Below are positions 1 through 14,245 of a stretch of 64,000 nt of DNA, one piece after another; the stretch's first letter is position 1, and each line of letters opens with the position of its first letter. Source of the DNA: Lamellibrachia satsuma (taxonomy: Eukaryota > Annelida > Polychaeta > Sabellida > Siboglinidae); the NCBI GenBank assembly GCA_033239005.1, contig BSQZ01000039.1, positions 1,385,816-1,449,815 of the forward strand, written 5' to 3'. Position numbers and translations under genes: made by a program. The notes under the pieces are model-generated. The model saw only the letters and a program-made list of their open reading frames with translations. It made no database searches and was not told where the DNA came from.

Positions 1-1367
1 TTTGTTAATATATATTTATTATGCTTGTGTGCACTATTTAGCCTCTAACGCTGCCAAGGAAAATAAACTTTACTATTACTATTTAATGCTATTTCTGAAA
101 GATTACAGTATACAGCCACTTTCTAAAATGTGCTCACATGTATTAATCATGTAAAATCTGTAAAATTCAATTCAAATTACAAATAAAAAAAAAATTGCTG
201 AATTGGTTACGCCCCAACTGAAAGTAAAATTGTTTACCTTACGAATATCTTTAACAAATACTACTTTATTCATACACAACATTTGGAATTAAACCTAATT
301 TAAAGAAGAGAAACAAAATACTATCGTACAATATTTTTCTACAAGATAACAGTGCTTTTTGTAGTTTATCCACATTAGCATTTTTATTTATCTTCTGCTT
401 ATAATCCACAACCTGACAAACTGGTAATAATAATAACTATTACTATAATTATTTCCTGGTTCTACATTTATTTTCGATTTGCTTAGTAGGGTCGTTAAGC
501 ACAGTGGTCAACTTGCATTTTAAGTACTCTTCCTAAATCCTATCCTTTATAGTAATAAAGTATACTATTTAATAGTTTGCCAATTTTAACATACAGAGAG
601 GTATGCATATACTTATTTATACCCTTTCAGTATTGCATTACAATTTTTTTGTCCACACACAACATAATATTTTACTTTTGTATTTTACTATTTATTTTAC
701 AATTCACTTATAAAACATCTGATAAAAAATGTATAATTATGTATGCTAATATTTCTTGGAATAAAACAATTTTATCTGCATGGCTTCCATGACAGGGAGA
801 CCTCAATATGAATGTCAATAAATAAATGCACACATCAGTTATTATCTATATCAGCACTTCAGCAGTTTTTCCCCAACAGCAGTTCATGTCTTCAAGAAGC
901 CAACACAATCAGTTGCCAAGGAGACAATCAAACGCAATTACTCGTGTAAAAAAAACAGCACATCATTGCATTCTGAACGTGGGAGAGATAGCATGTTTGT
1001 TCCTTACATGTGATAGATTCTGTACGCACAAGAATAAATCAATGGAGCGCAATCACATCAGCTGAAGCGATAATTAGAACCGACCACAGAATGCAATTCA
1101 AATGAGGCCACTTTTGTCAATGCCTATTACCCGAAGATACAGACCTCCAATGTCCTTCCATTGCTGTCTCACCACTGACATCTCATGTCATACCAAAGTA
1201 ATAATATTTCATGACTCTCTTCTAGGTTTTTTTATTTTTAGATTTTTTTCCTGGTGCTTCATATGTTCTTGCAAATAAGTGTTTTACAGTATATCAGTTT
1301 AGTTAATAAATATTTGTTTGCTATCAAATACACTACTGCAATTACTTGAAATAAACTAGTGGAGACA
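1..1367. other. AT-rich sequence, probably CLIP1 intron
   Basis: No gene or recognisable repeat seen. Short ORFs here are AT-rich and unlike any protein I know. It should be intronic to CLIP1 on the minus strand. Confidence 0.5.
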
Positions 1368-1553
1368 GGGACAAGTTGTAACAAAAACAGAACATTTCAA
1401 GATTGCGGTTCGAATTGTTACCCGATTAAAACTTTTGTAATGCTAACGAATATCTCCCGCAGACAGCAAGTACATAAATAAATGCTTAATGCAATACACA
1501 TTTGTGCAATGATACATTTTATGAGGTCTCCTGTTACAATTTCCCAATGAGGG

Positions 1554-1844
1554 GCAAGTTGTAACAGCCAGCAGGGCAAGTTGTAACAGCCAGCGAGGCA
1601 AATTCTAACAGCCAACAGGACAATTTGTGACAGCCAGTGAGGCAAGTTGTAACAGCCAGCAGGGCAATTTGTGACAGCCAGAGGATCAAGTTGTAACAGC
1701 CAGCAGGGCAATTTGTGACAGCCAGAGGAGCAAGTTGTAACAGCCAGCAAGCTAAGTTGTAAGAGCCAGTGGGGAAAGTTGTAACAGCCAGAAGGGCAAG
1801 TTGTAACAGCCAGCGGGGCAAGTTGTAACAGCCAGCAGGGCAAC
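1554..1844 (+). repeat. 22-bp tandem array, 13 copies
   Basis: The unit is close to GCAAGTTGTAACAGCCAGCAGG, starting at 1554 and recurring every 22 bp to 1840. Some units vary (GACAATTTGTGACAGCC). Shorter matches to CAAGTTGTAAC lie outside the array at 1371 (same strand), and at 2138, 2991 and 3007 (opposite strand). Long minus-strand ORFs across it are repeat artefacts. Confidence 0.92.
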
Positions 1845-4489
1845 ATATATGTTTACCATTGTATAATTAATGGATTTAAATTGTTTTAATACATGTCTAG
1901 GACATATGACTAGCTTATAGGAATCAAAATGGTCCTACCTAAAATAATATAACAAGTAATGGGCAAATCCCCTACTGGAACGAAGTGCAAACAATGTAAT
2001 GAACATAATAATGTTAACTACAAAACATTTATTAATCTCCATCTGATTCACAATGCATCGTACTTTCCCTACACTTTGCCTCCACTGAGTGACATTTTTT
2101 GCTTGATATCGCAATTTTACAACTAGTCTGGGGAAACGTTACAACTTGCCCCAGCACAACCTCATCCAAAAGACCTGTGCTTACATCAACACATACTTAA
2201 AATACTGCTTATCAGCCTATGAAACAGCCACAGCATAATTACATATTCATGACTAGAACTAGCAAAGGAAGAACAGCAATGGACATGTCATGTGCCTCAA
2301 CAGGTAGACTAGCGAAAGTTTAACAAATTACCATGTTTTCTTTAAAATGCAGCATCTGAAATTAGCAAAAAAATTAGCTGCCCAGATTTTTTTGTAACTA
2401 GCCCAGTTCTATTTCTATTCAATCGGATTGTCTGCCTCCTATCATCTGTATGAAGTAAAACAGCATATCCTTAAATTTTTTTCTCGAATTTCCCGCAACT
2501 TTGTCCACCATCTTTGTTTTGGTGTTTCTCTTGTATTCCCCAAGATACTAAACGTGAACCATCCAATAGGCATCCATGTTACAAATGTCAGGGGTTTTCC
2601 ATGCATGTGCAGACTTCGTCTTTGCTTTGGCAGCGATCTTTCACTACCAAAGAAGAAGTAGTTTGTCACAGCTGTATTTTATATCGAATTAGCATAGATT
2701 AGTAAGTACGGTAATGTGCATCACACGTGACACCAATACAGTCTGACCCAGCCGTGGCTGCCAGGATAAATCAGTGGGGTGGGGCCGATAACTTTCGCAT
2801 TTAGGCTAACTGAATCGGCAGGAAGCATTTTTAATAAGCGGCCTTATTTTCGAAAACTTAAAATGGTGCCGTTTTTTAATCTTTTTAACGGATCCACATC
2901 ATATCCCACATGACATGCTTAAAACTATTGATGAACATACTGCTACCTTGCAAAATAATTTGCACTAGTAGTTTTTTTTGTAGTACGTCTGTTACAACTT
3001 ACCTGTGTTACAACTTGACCCGATAAACATAAACAGAGATAATTAAACTTCCCACTGTATTTCACTTAACTACGTGTATCATTATTTCATGTCACATCTC
3101 ACTTTGTAAACTGCTGGTGCATCATTGTAGAAATGTACTTCAGTGGATGAGAGCCACGAGACAAGAAAATTGGTAAATAAATGCTTCAAACAACAATAAA
3201 TGACCTTCCGTTGTGTACACGTCCTGGAGATGAATAGAATCTAAAAGACAGGAAGACAAATTATGCACACATTAATTGCACCCCATGACCCCTGGGCAAT
3301 ATGCATCATGTTAATAAAAATTATGACACAGTAGGATGTCAAATTCCAACTTTGCTGGGTCACAAGGTACGTCAAAGAACCTTCATGTGTGATGCACACA
3401 ATGTCGCACATTGGCCGGGGTTCATGGGGCGTGTCATGCAATTGACGGGTGAATCGTACAACAATGGTTCCATCCTGTCTTCCGTCAACATTTCTGTTAT
3501 TCCCACATATTAGATTGTTACCAAATACACAGTGTTCTGGTTACACAGTGCTGCCACATAGTGACTTGTACAGAATGATGACACACATGAGCACGAGAGT
3601 GCGCCACCTACGGTCTACCATGATACCGTCACATCACTCATTCATACGTAGTTTCACATTTCGCAAAGTCTACAAATTTACCACGCATAGTTTGGTGAGA
3701 ATTCAACAAAATGATGTACAAACATTAACCAAATGTATCAAGCAGTTCTATATAGAGAACTTCACTGTCTGTGTTGATCTTAAAGAAACACATTTATATA
3801 TCAAGTTCTTCCGACATGTTATTCACAGTTCAGTCACCAGGCGGAAGCACAATACATTGTTATTTGAAAAAAAAAGACTTAGGATGTTTCACATCAATTT
3901 AGTAAGATAGTGTGACAAGGTTAGTCCAGTACAGCATAGGTTTAACGAGACATCATCCAATTTGTTACAAATGACAACAAATGACAGACCAGTATTTGTC
4001 TAGATCCAACTCCAAGGGCATAGGGTACAGGGAACGGGTATGTTATATAAATATTAAAATAAAGCATAGGGTGGTGGTATCTCCCTTTTGGTTTGTCTAA
4101 AACCTGGACTCAAGGCAAGAAATCACTTCAAATATCCATAAACTGGGAAGCACAGAAACAATAATTCAGCCTGAAAACAATACTGATTTGATACCTACAG
4201 GCAATCAAACATTACATCAGTCTTATTAGAGAAAGTGCTTAACCCACATCTATAAATCTGTAAATATTTCTCTGTTCTCAATTTAAAATAGTGACACTCA
4301 ATCTGTATGAAATATCAATTAAATAAATGTCACAATCATTTGTGTGGCACCTCACATACTTCTGTTGTTTTGTTGTTCTCATCAAAACACTAAGTTCTAA
4401 TTATGTACTCACAAAATTCACGTAAAATCAACCAGTTTCTAATAGAGCCATTACAAACAGATTAGTGGTTGACAGTGAAAGAATCAATT
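1845..4489. other. Intronic sequence without a recognisable gene
   Basis: AT-rich, presumed CLIP1 intron. Apart from inverted copies of the GTTACAACTTG motif (2138-2152, 2991-3000, 3007-3021) I see no repeats, exons or RNA genes. Confidence 0.5.
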
Positions 4490-4735
4490 GTGGTCTGTCC
4501 CCTACGTATGTTGGCTGTGATATATTGTGGCGCGTCCCTTAAGTATGTTGGCTGTGAGAGAGTGTGGTATGTCCCCTAAGTATGTTGGCTGTGAGAGATT
4601 GTGGTTTGACCCCTAAGTATGTTGGCTGTGAGAGGTTGTGGCCTGTCCCCTAAGTATGTTGGCTGTGAGAGAGTGTGGTATGTCCCGTAAGTATGTTGGC
4701 TGTGAGAAATTGTGGTCTGTCCCCTAAGTATGTAG
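4490..4735 (+). repeat. 37-bp tandem array, about 6.5 copies
   Basis: The core TAAGTATGTTGGCTGTGAGA recurs at exact 37-bp steps (TATGTTGGC at 4507, 4544, 4581, 4618, 4655, 4692; broken copy at 4729). It ends about 28 bp from the 5' splice site of the 4763-4876 exon. Confidence 0.93.
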
Positions 4736-4762
4736 CTGCATAGTATGACCATGGCTGCTCAC

Positions 4763-4876
4763 CTCTGCTAGTTTGGCATCCTGGAGGGCAGAGATCTGAG
4801 ATCGAGCCTGCTCCAACTTGCTATTCAGGTCAGCTATCATCGCTTGCTCCGCCGTCTTGCTTTTGTCTCCCTGTGC
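4763..4876 (-). CDS. CLIP1: CLIP1 exon: coiled coil, last exon visible in the window
   Basis: A 114-nt phase 0-0 exon: acceptor AATTTGCAG (AG at 4877-4878), donor GCAGAG then GTGAGC at 4762. It encodes '[20 protein letters not shown]' and '[18 protein letters not shown]', the counterpart of vertebrate '[29 protein letters not shown]'. A 37-bp tandem array begins about 30 bp after the donor. No further CLIP1 exon could be recognised between here and the left edge. Confidence 0.87.
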
Positions 4877-7800
4877 CTGCAAATTAAAATTAAAAGTACA
4901 TCAAATTCACTTGCTACCTATCAACATTTTGCCTGAACTCTACAGGCGTGACTAGTTTTAGTTATTTATTACAATTTGTTCCATTTACAACTGTGTAATG
5001 CTGCACAAATATACTGATTTTACAAGTATGTATCATTGTGTATAATGATACGTATCGTATCGTCCTTGGGACTGCTCATAGTGCTTTACACTTCACCCCC
5101 GCCAGACTACTTCATTCCAATAACAATTCAACTAAGCTTTCAGCCTCACTGAAATTATTGTGCAAAGACTTTTCATTCACATTTCCACCACTGTCTATAG
5201 CCAGGTACTCATTTATACAGTAGAGTGAACTGTCTATAGCCAGGTACTCTTTTATACAGTAGAGTGAACTGTCTCTAGCCAGGTACTCATTTATACAGTA
5301 GAGTGAACTGTCTCTAGCCAGGTACTCATTTATACAGCTGAGTGAACTGTCTATAGCCAGGTACTCATTTATACAGTAGAGTGAACTGTCTATAGCCAGG
5401 TACTCTTTTATACAGCTGAGTGAACTGTCTATAGCCAGGTACTCTTTTATACAGCTGAGTGAACTGTCTATAGCCAGGTACTCATTTATACAGCTGAGTG
5501 AACTGTCTCTAGCCAGGTACTCAGTTATACAGCTGAGTGAACTGTCTCTAGCCAGGTACTCAGTTATACAGCTGAGTGAACTGTCTCTAGCCAGGTACTC
5601 AGTTATACAGCTGAGTGAACTCGCTCTAGCCAGGTACTCAGTTATACAGCTGAGTGAACTGTCTCTAGCCAGGTACTCAGTTATACAGCTGAGTGAACTC
5701 GCTCTAGCCAGGTACTCAGTTATACAGCTGAGTGAACTGTCTCTAGCCAGGTACTCGGTTATACAGCTGAGTGAACTGTCTCTAGCCAGGTACTCGGTTA
5801 TACAGCTGAGTGAACTGTCTCTAGCCAGGTACTCGGTTATACAGCTGAGTGAACTGTCTCTAGATAGGTACTCGGTTATACAGCTGAGTGAACTGTCTCT
5901 AGCCAGGTACTCGGTTATACAACTGAGTGAACTGTCTCTAGCCAGGTACTCAGTTATACAGCTGAGTGAACTGTCTCTAGCCAGGTACTCAGTTATACAG
6001 CTGAGTGAACTGTCTCTAGCCAGGTACTCAGTTATACAGTTGAGTGAACTGAGGCAATGTGGAGTGAAAGAAATTGCTCAAGCTTCAAAACAGCCGCAAA
6101 AGGATTCGAAAACGATTGACAGTCCAATGTTTTAACCACTATGCCAAAGCTCCCCAAGGTACAAGTCAGATCATTTTTATTATAAAAGTCAAGTTATATA
6201 CTATAAACTATATTTAATCAAATATCTTTACCTCCAAATGTGCTTTACTTTACCACAAAAAAATATAATTTTACTGTTGTGTTTTTGAATATTGACCTTG
6301 TCATTCAGTATGTTTGTGAACCGCAGTTGACAATTTCCAATGACTGCAGACAAAATTTCTCGGGGTCAGAGGTTGAGAGTTCATGTGACGGGCATGCAAT
6401 TATGCAATGCAAACATGGTATCCACCCCGAAACAGTTCAATTAAACAGATAAAGGTAAAAAAAAAACCTGTGGTTCATTAAAACACATCTGCTACGCTGT
6501 CACCAATGGAGAGTTCGAGAACTAGGCAGGGGCGCAACTTTGTGCCTTTAAGATACATTCATGTCCACTTATTTTATGTGCCTGATATAACCTCTGAAGA
6601 AGGTATGAAGAACAAAGGGTGGAGAGCAGACTGCGATGGGCATGACACATACAGATAATGAGTGAGCAGAGACTGACGAACAGAGCAGAGAAAGCAGAAG
6701 AGGGTGGTAGTAGGAGAAGAGGAAGACTGAGATTAAGATGGAGAGATAGTGATAAGAGAGATCTTGAAAGGTCAGAGGTGAACAGCCGAGAGTGGGAAAG
6801 AATGGCAGAAGATTGTGATGGATGGAGACGACTCATCGAGAAGGCAGAACAGACTAAGTGATGTGGCCCCCGCCCCGCAAGAGACCAGGGAAGACGAAGA
6901 AGTTATGCACCTGATGTAGTGTAACCTGCTGGGCTAGACCGTCAGCCTTGGCCCGCGCCTCCTGCAGCTGTTTCTCAATCTCGCCCATATTGCGTGAATG
7001 TTCGGCCGTCTGCTCCTGCAAGCCAAGGTATAGGTCAGTGGACGGCACGGTCAAGTGAATGCCTAGTAGTGCTGTCACAGTCTCAGGTCTGGAGCCGCAG
7101 GTCCCAACAGGTGCCACGGGTCCCAACAGGTGCCACGGGTCCCAACAGGTGCCACGGGTCCCAACAGGTGCCGCGGGTCCCAACAGGCACCGCGAGTCCC
7201 AACCGCGGATCTCAGTTCTACATCCTTCCAGACCCAGAACTGTCACAGGACTAGTTATCAGTGATAAAGTCACACAATCTTGGTACTCTAAACTTTACTG
7301 CATGTAATGTCCATTGTACACCTGCATGTTTTGACTACAGCACGATGAGGCTGACTCAAATACTGCATCTTCTTGTCTTGAAATAAAACTTCATTGTTTT
7401 CTCATATACTTCTAAAGCAATTAATTTTTTTTATTTTTACACAACATATTGGATTTAATATAGTCCCATTGATATAGTCTATATAATGTAACATGACTTT
7501 AAACTATCAGACTATGTACCAATAAACCTAAAACAGTTACCTCCAATTCATCTTTTGTGATTGTTTCTTCTTCAATTGTAAACTGTAGGTCTTCCACTTT
7601 CCTACAAACACATACAACATCACTGTTTCTTCTTCAATTGTAAACTGTAGGTCTTCCACTTTCCTACAAACACATACAACATCACTGTTTCTTCTTCAAT
7701 TGTAGACTGTAGGTCTTCCACTTTCCTACAAACACATACAACATCATTGTTTTGTCTTCAATTGTAAACTGTAGGTCTTCCACTTTCCTACAAACACATA

Positions 7801-10800
7801 AAACATCATTGTTTCGTCTTCAATTGTAAACTGTAGGTCTTCCACTTTCCTACAAACACATACAACATCACTGCTTCTTCTTCAATTGTAGACTGTAGGT
7901 CTTCCACTTTCCTACAAACACATACAACATCATTGTTTTGTCTTCAATTGTAAAGTGTAGGTCTTCCACTTTCCTACAAACACATAAAACATCATTGATT
8001 CGTCTTCAATTGTAAACTGTAGGTCTTCCACTTTCCTACAAACACATACAACATCACTGTTTCTTCTTCAATTGTAGACTGTAGGTCTTCCACTTTCCTA
8101 CAAACACATACAACATCATTGTTTTGTCTTCAATTGTTAACTGTAGGTCTTCCACTTTCCTACAAACACATAAAACATCATTGATTCGTCTTCAATTGTA
8201 AAGTGTAGGTCTTCCACTTTCCTACAAACACATAAAACATCACTGTTTCTTCTTCAATTGTAGACTGTAGGTCTTCCACTTTCCTACAAACACATAAAAC
8301 ATCATTGTTTCGTCTTCAATTGTAAAGTGTAGGTCTTCCACTTTCCTACAAACACATAAAACATCACTGTTTCTTCTTCAATTGTAGACTGTAGGTCTTC
8401 CACTTTCCTACAAACACATACAACACCATTGTTTCGTCTTCAATTGTAAACTGTAGGTCTTCCACTTTCCTACAAACACATACAACATCATTGATTCGTC
8501 TTCAATTGTAAACTGTAGGTCTTCCACTTTCCTACAAACACATACAACATCATTGTTTTGTCTTCAATTGTAAACTGTAGGTCTTCCACTTTCCTACAAG
8601 CACATAAAACATCATTGTTTCGTCTTCAATTGTAAACTGTAGGTCTTCCACTTTCCTACAAACACATACAACATCACTGTTTCGTCTTCAATTGTAAACT
8701 GTAGGTCTTCCACTTTCCTACAAACACATAAAACATCATTGTTTCGTCTTCAATTGTAAACTGTAGGTCTTCCACTTTCCTACAAACACATAAAACATCA
8801 TTGATTCGTCTTCAATTGTAAACTGTAGGTCTTCCACTTTCCTACAAACACATACAACATCATTGTTTTGTCTTCAATTGTAAACTGTAGGTCTTCCACT
8901 TTCCTACAAACACATACAACATCACTGTTTCGTCTTCAATTGTAAACTGTAGGTCTTCCACTTTCCTACAAGCACATAAAACATCATTGTTTCGTCTTCA
9001 ATTGTAAACTGTAGGTCTTCCACTTTCCTACAAGCACATAAAACATCATTGTTTCGTCTTCAATTGTAAACTGTAGGTCTTCCACTTTCCTACAAACACA
9101 TAAAACATCATTGTTTCGTCTTCAATTGTAAACTGTAGGTCTTCCACTTTCCTACAAACACATAAAACATCATTGTTTCGTCTTCAATTGTAAACTGTAG
9201 GTCTTCCACTTTCCTACAAACACATAAAACATCATTGTTTCGTCTTCAATTGTAGACTGTAGGTCTTCCACTTTCCTACAAACACATACAACATCACTGT
9301 TTCGTCTTCAATTGTAGACTGTAGGTCTTCCACTTTCCTACAAACACATAAAACATCATTGTTTCGTCTTCAATTGTAGACTGTAGGTCTTCCACTTTCC
9401 TAAAAAACAAATACAACATCATTGTTTTGTCTTCAATTGTAAACTGTAGGTCTTCCACTTTCCTATAAAAACATACAACATCATTGCAATATTTAATTGT
9501 CAATCATCATCACATTTTGTATCTCCATTTTAGTTTGTGGTGTAAAATATGCACACACAATATGCCAGACGATAACTGAAAACATCTTCATTTGTCATTT
9601 TACACCAATGGAAATCTAGTCCAATGGTAGAATTACTAAACAGTCCATACACTATTGAAGATTGCTAGAGTAGTAAAACTGCATCAAAACTAGTCTATTA
9701 GTCTAGTATAAACTTTGCTTTATATTAATTTGTTTTATTCTTTGATTCAGTTAAGCCAGCAACTGAGTAAAAGCAGGTTTAAATTTGTGTTGTTTTCATA
9801 ATTTCCAGTACTTGTAAATACCTTGGCGGACTAGTATTTTTGTTTATTTTTACTACTCCTGCTGCCTAGCATAAAATATGCTGAAGCTAAATCCTGCTTA
9901 TTTCTACGCCAAACACGTTCTTCCAACAACAAAATTATTGTTCAACTGTATGACTAGTGCTGCTTTTCTTTGTAGCATTTGTCTTCCCTGTAACTGCCTT
10001 CAAGTAGTAAGTTGAGAATCATTCCATGTTGCAAAACCTGGAATTTTTTCTTGCCCGGTTGATAGATTATAGGTTTCCTGACTCTCCCGGTTTCTATTCC
10101 TATACAATAATACAAAACTCCCCAAGATATTTGTTTTAATGAAACTTTATCTCACTGGCTGGCTAAAACACAAATTGACTACCTTCACGGAAACTAGCAA
10201 CAGTAATTTATCTTCAGTCAATATCCTTCAACCTTAATAAAATTACTTTATTTCTGACTTTCCCTGATGTATACATAATACAGCTGAGAAGCCCTGATCA
10301 TCAATTTGAATAATAACATTTCTCCATAACTTCACCTCATCCAACGAGATCACGGTTTTAAATGTTCCTACTTCACCCTGATTGTGCAAGATGTTTCCCT
10401 CCCGTTTCCCATGATCGTCTCACCTTTTCTCTTCTTCAAGAAGAGCGGCAGTGTCCTTCTTCTCATTGGTCAGTTGATCAACCAATGCCTGTAGACGTGT
10501 TTTCTCCACCTCCCTCTCCTCCATGTAATGGTTGTATTCAGATCTAATTGTCATCAGTTCATTCTCGGCCTGCAGTCACAGTCAACCAATCGTTTCACTG
10601 CACTACGCTTACAGAAAGTGCACTGGACAATTATTTGAGATTCATAGCTAAAGTTCGCGTAAAGCTTACCAACCATTTTGAAGCCAACAATTTTTTTTCT
10701 TCATTACGTTTATATTTTATTCATTTCATAGACAATTCGCCGATTTGCCCGGGAAAAAAGGCAGCCACTGCAAAAGCTTAGGACTCCTTGCATTAGACCC

Positions 10801-13800
10801 AGTCACTGCCAATGCCATACATGCGAAACTGACAGAGATATGGGGGAACATACATAGAGTCATAAATTACTTTATAGTATAGAAGATAAAATTTACAAAA
10901 TAGATCACACACCACGGCAACTGTTATGAAACTGTAAAACATTCAAACATACTTTCTTTTTAATTTTTTTTACTGTTAATAAGTCATTAATACTGTTAAA
11001 AACTGCAATAGCATACGTTTTATTTTTGCACAAAACATATTGGAAATTCTACACATAAAACTTCCCTTCCTGTCTGCCATGTTACACTGGACTTTTCTAG
11101 TGCAAAACATTCTGTTGGGAAGAGAAATCTCTAAAAAAAAATACTACACAAATCAGAATTTACTCTCACAAAGCTGATTATTACAGTGTATCATGAAAAA
11201 AATCTACAATAGTCTGGCGACAATAAAAACGTTATGATTTGTAAACAGGATGACTGTTCGCTTTTCCGACAGACCTTGTCAACTTGAGCTGCGGCTCGTG
11301 CAACCTCTGACCTTTCAAGGTCACGCTCCCGCAATAGTTGCTCTACATGTTCCTCCTTCTCCTTGAGTGCTTTCTGTTGGAAAACAAGATAACATAAAGA
11401 GGACCCGTGCAAGAAAAGTAGCCAACAGAGGGCTCCACTTAATATATTAACATATGCATCAAAAATGAGGCCGACTGCTATTTTCTGTGTGAAGTGCATT
11501 TCGGTTACAAAATATCGCAAAATGAATTGAGAGCTTGTGATAATACTGTGTGCAGTTATGATTTTGTAATCGCCGTGTCCAATTGGTCAGACTACAACAA
11601 AACTAGTGGTTTATGTTATGCATGATCATTGCATACAAAATGGTGCATGCAATTATTTAGTAAAAAAGAGACGTTATTTTTAGAGTCCTCCCCCTCCCCC
11701 CTCTCCTCCTCCTCCCACTGCTGTATAATCCTTCCCTTCCATCCATCAGACAACTACATCAAGATTGCCATTAGAAATGCATTAAAAATATGGTTTCTTA
11801 AACAAACTTCAACATTTACAAAATACTAAACACAGCATAGCACTCTAGCTGTAGCGTGATGACAGAGTTTCAAGCACTTGTGTTTATGACAGAACAACAC
11901 AAGGAATCTCATTAGATAAATGCATCATATTTATCATGAATTTCAAAAATGGCAATAAATGGGACAGCTCGGTCAGATCTCTCTGGGGCCAGCTGTGACA
12001 CCCAAGGATAGGCTGCAAGACCCAGATGTTCACGTGACTGAATGTGGTCCTGGGTCATGGTCATGTGACTGTGGCCACATGACCAGACAATCCTGGGATC
12101 TGCATCCCTCTTGGTGCCAGGCCGACCAAAGAGGTTTAGAGAACCTAGACTAAGTGTCGTTTTTTATTATATTCATTTTGTATTTGACATTGTGAAAAGA
12201 CAGAGTACAAACATAGTAGGAAAAAAGAAGACTTCTGATTGGCTATTCTGCCCCCTCCTGCCAGTTACTAGTCAATGTGAGCCATCATATTAACTATGTT
12301 GATAATGGTGTCCATGAAAGGAAGGACTGAAGTCACTTTCTTGATTCCCATCGTCAATAGGGAACGAACAAAATAATAAATAAGAAAGAACGGGACGCAG
12401 CACCACTGCCAATTGGCTGGGTCTGACGAGCAAACAAACCAAGCATGTAAATCTAAGTACAAACCTCGACACGGTGAAACCACAAAAAGCAAAAACCAAC
12501 AAACTGTTTTGTTTCTCTTTCATTGATATAGCATATAGACCCACCTGTAATCCCGAAGTGGCAGCGGCCGACAGATTCAGATTGGTTGGACGAGACTTTG
12601 TTGGTCTGGATGGCGTCTGCAGACAGGTAACAGTATCTCACAATTGTACACTTGACAAGTTCACAGGAGAGTCAACAGTGCAGCCAGTTGCAAAAATTAC
12701 ACCAAAATACATTATGATTAATCAGTGAACATGCTAAATGTCAAGCAAAAATTGGGAGGGAGAAACGAACACGGTGGAGATGTTCTACTCAACACGGTGG
12801 AGATGTTCTACTCAACACAGTGGAGATGTTCTACTCAACACGGTGGAGATGTTCTACTCAACACGGTGGAGATGTTCTACTCAACACGGGCACATCAAAA
12901 TTTCTCTTATCTTATTGGTGCCAATTATTAATGTCTGAAATATTAAATCCTGGACATATTTCCCAATGTGTTTTAAGGAAACTTCAAGTATACAGGACAA
13001 TCAGGGAATATATATTTATATATTACTATACAACCTAACTGAATTCTACATTTAATGCAAATGCATGACTATTATGGTATAAAGCATAAACTTACAAAAT
13101 TCAATTATCATTTAATTCAAGTAATATAGAAATAAACTTCTCTGTAAGCTTAAAGTAAACTACTCATATTATTCTGTAAATTCTACAGGGTAGCTGAACA
13201 CAAAATAATTAACATTACAAAACGATAATAAGAATACACTCATCACTAACATGGTAGCAATAATGACTCCGAGTTAGTGATTTAATTTATTTATTAGATC
13301 AACTGTTGTGAATTAACCATGCAATAGCCAGCTAAATCTAGACAGATTTTACGCCAGTCATCGTCTTAACACAATTTTATTGCCAATTTTGTAGACAATT
13401 GATTAGTCGTGAGTTAATCAATTCGCTTAACTATTACCGTGTGTGCAATAAAAATGGCCCAATGAATGAGTACAGTGTGCAGGTCACATGGAAGATGTGT
13501 GTAGTTAATGCATGGTGTGTGTTCTATGGTTTGTGCATGAGTTACTATAAAGAATAACAAGCAGATTAAAGTGAACACCTGGGGTCAAAACACGTACATC
13601 AAGAATCACACCGTAATACATACAATTAATTTGTGCTTTTCTACTCTATAAAGTAGTTATTTGCTTAGATATTTGTAACAACAGTTAGTCCAATGAAATC
13701 TAACAACTGTAAAATGGTTCACAACATTCAAATTAAATCAATCTAACAAGAGTACATTTGGGTGGTAAATAACGGTTGCCATCACCGATTTGTTACCTGC

Positions 13801-14173
13801 GAAAATACTCATAGTTTCTACAGTTTAATTAATATTTTGTCATAAATTGAATTGTCTGATCCAAGGTGTCACTTTAAAGCTCTGACCACGGTCAGTGCAG
13901 ATGGCACCTTAATTAATGCTTTATACATGTTGCACTGATTAATTAAGTAATTATTACTTTGCATTTATTTAACAACTATATTAACATGGCAGCAGCAGCT
14001 ACTACCGTTGCTGTTGATAACATTTCTGCAATTAATATGTAGCGGATTCATTAACATAATAAAATTATTAACAACACATCATAACATTTACAGGAGAAAT
14101 CCGCTAACTGGATCCTTCTGTAAGAACTAATTTTATTGACCTTGCTAACGCAATTAATTAAGTATGGCAAATG

Positions 14174-14245
<72 letters not shown>

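Noticed and set aside
1554..3021. The regular arrays as possible CRISPR arrays
   Set aside because: Units are contiguous minisatellites with no unique spacers, and the window is eukaryotic.
6100..6157. A functional tRNA gene (A and B box present)
   Set aside because: The B box is degraded, no acceptor stem can be paired, and it continues into the SINE body.
11221..11274. A longer version of CLIP1 exon 11275-11373 using a later GT
   Set aside because: It would end in phase 1, while the next exon is open only in phase 0.
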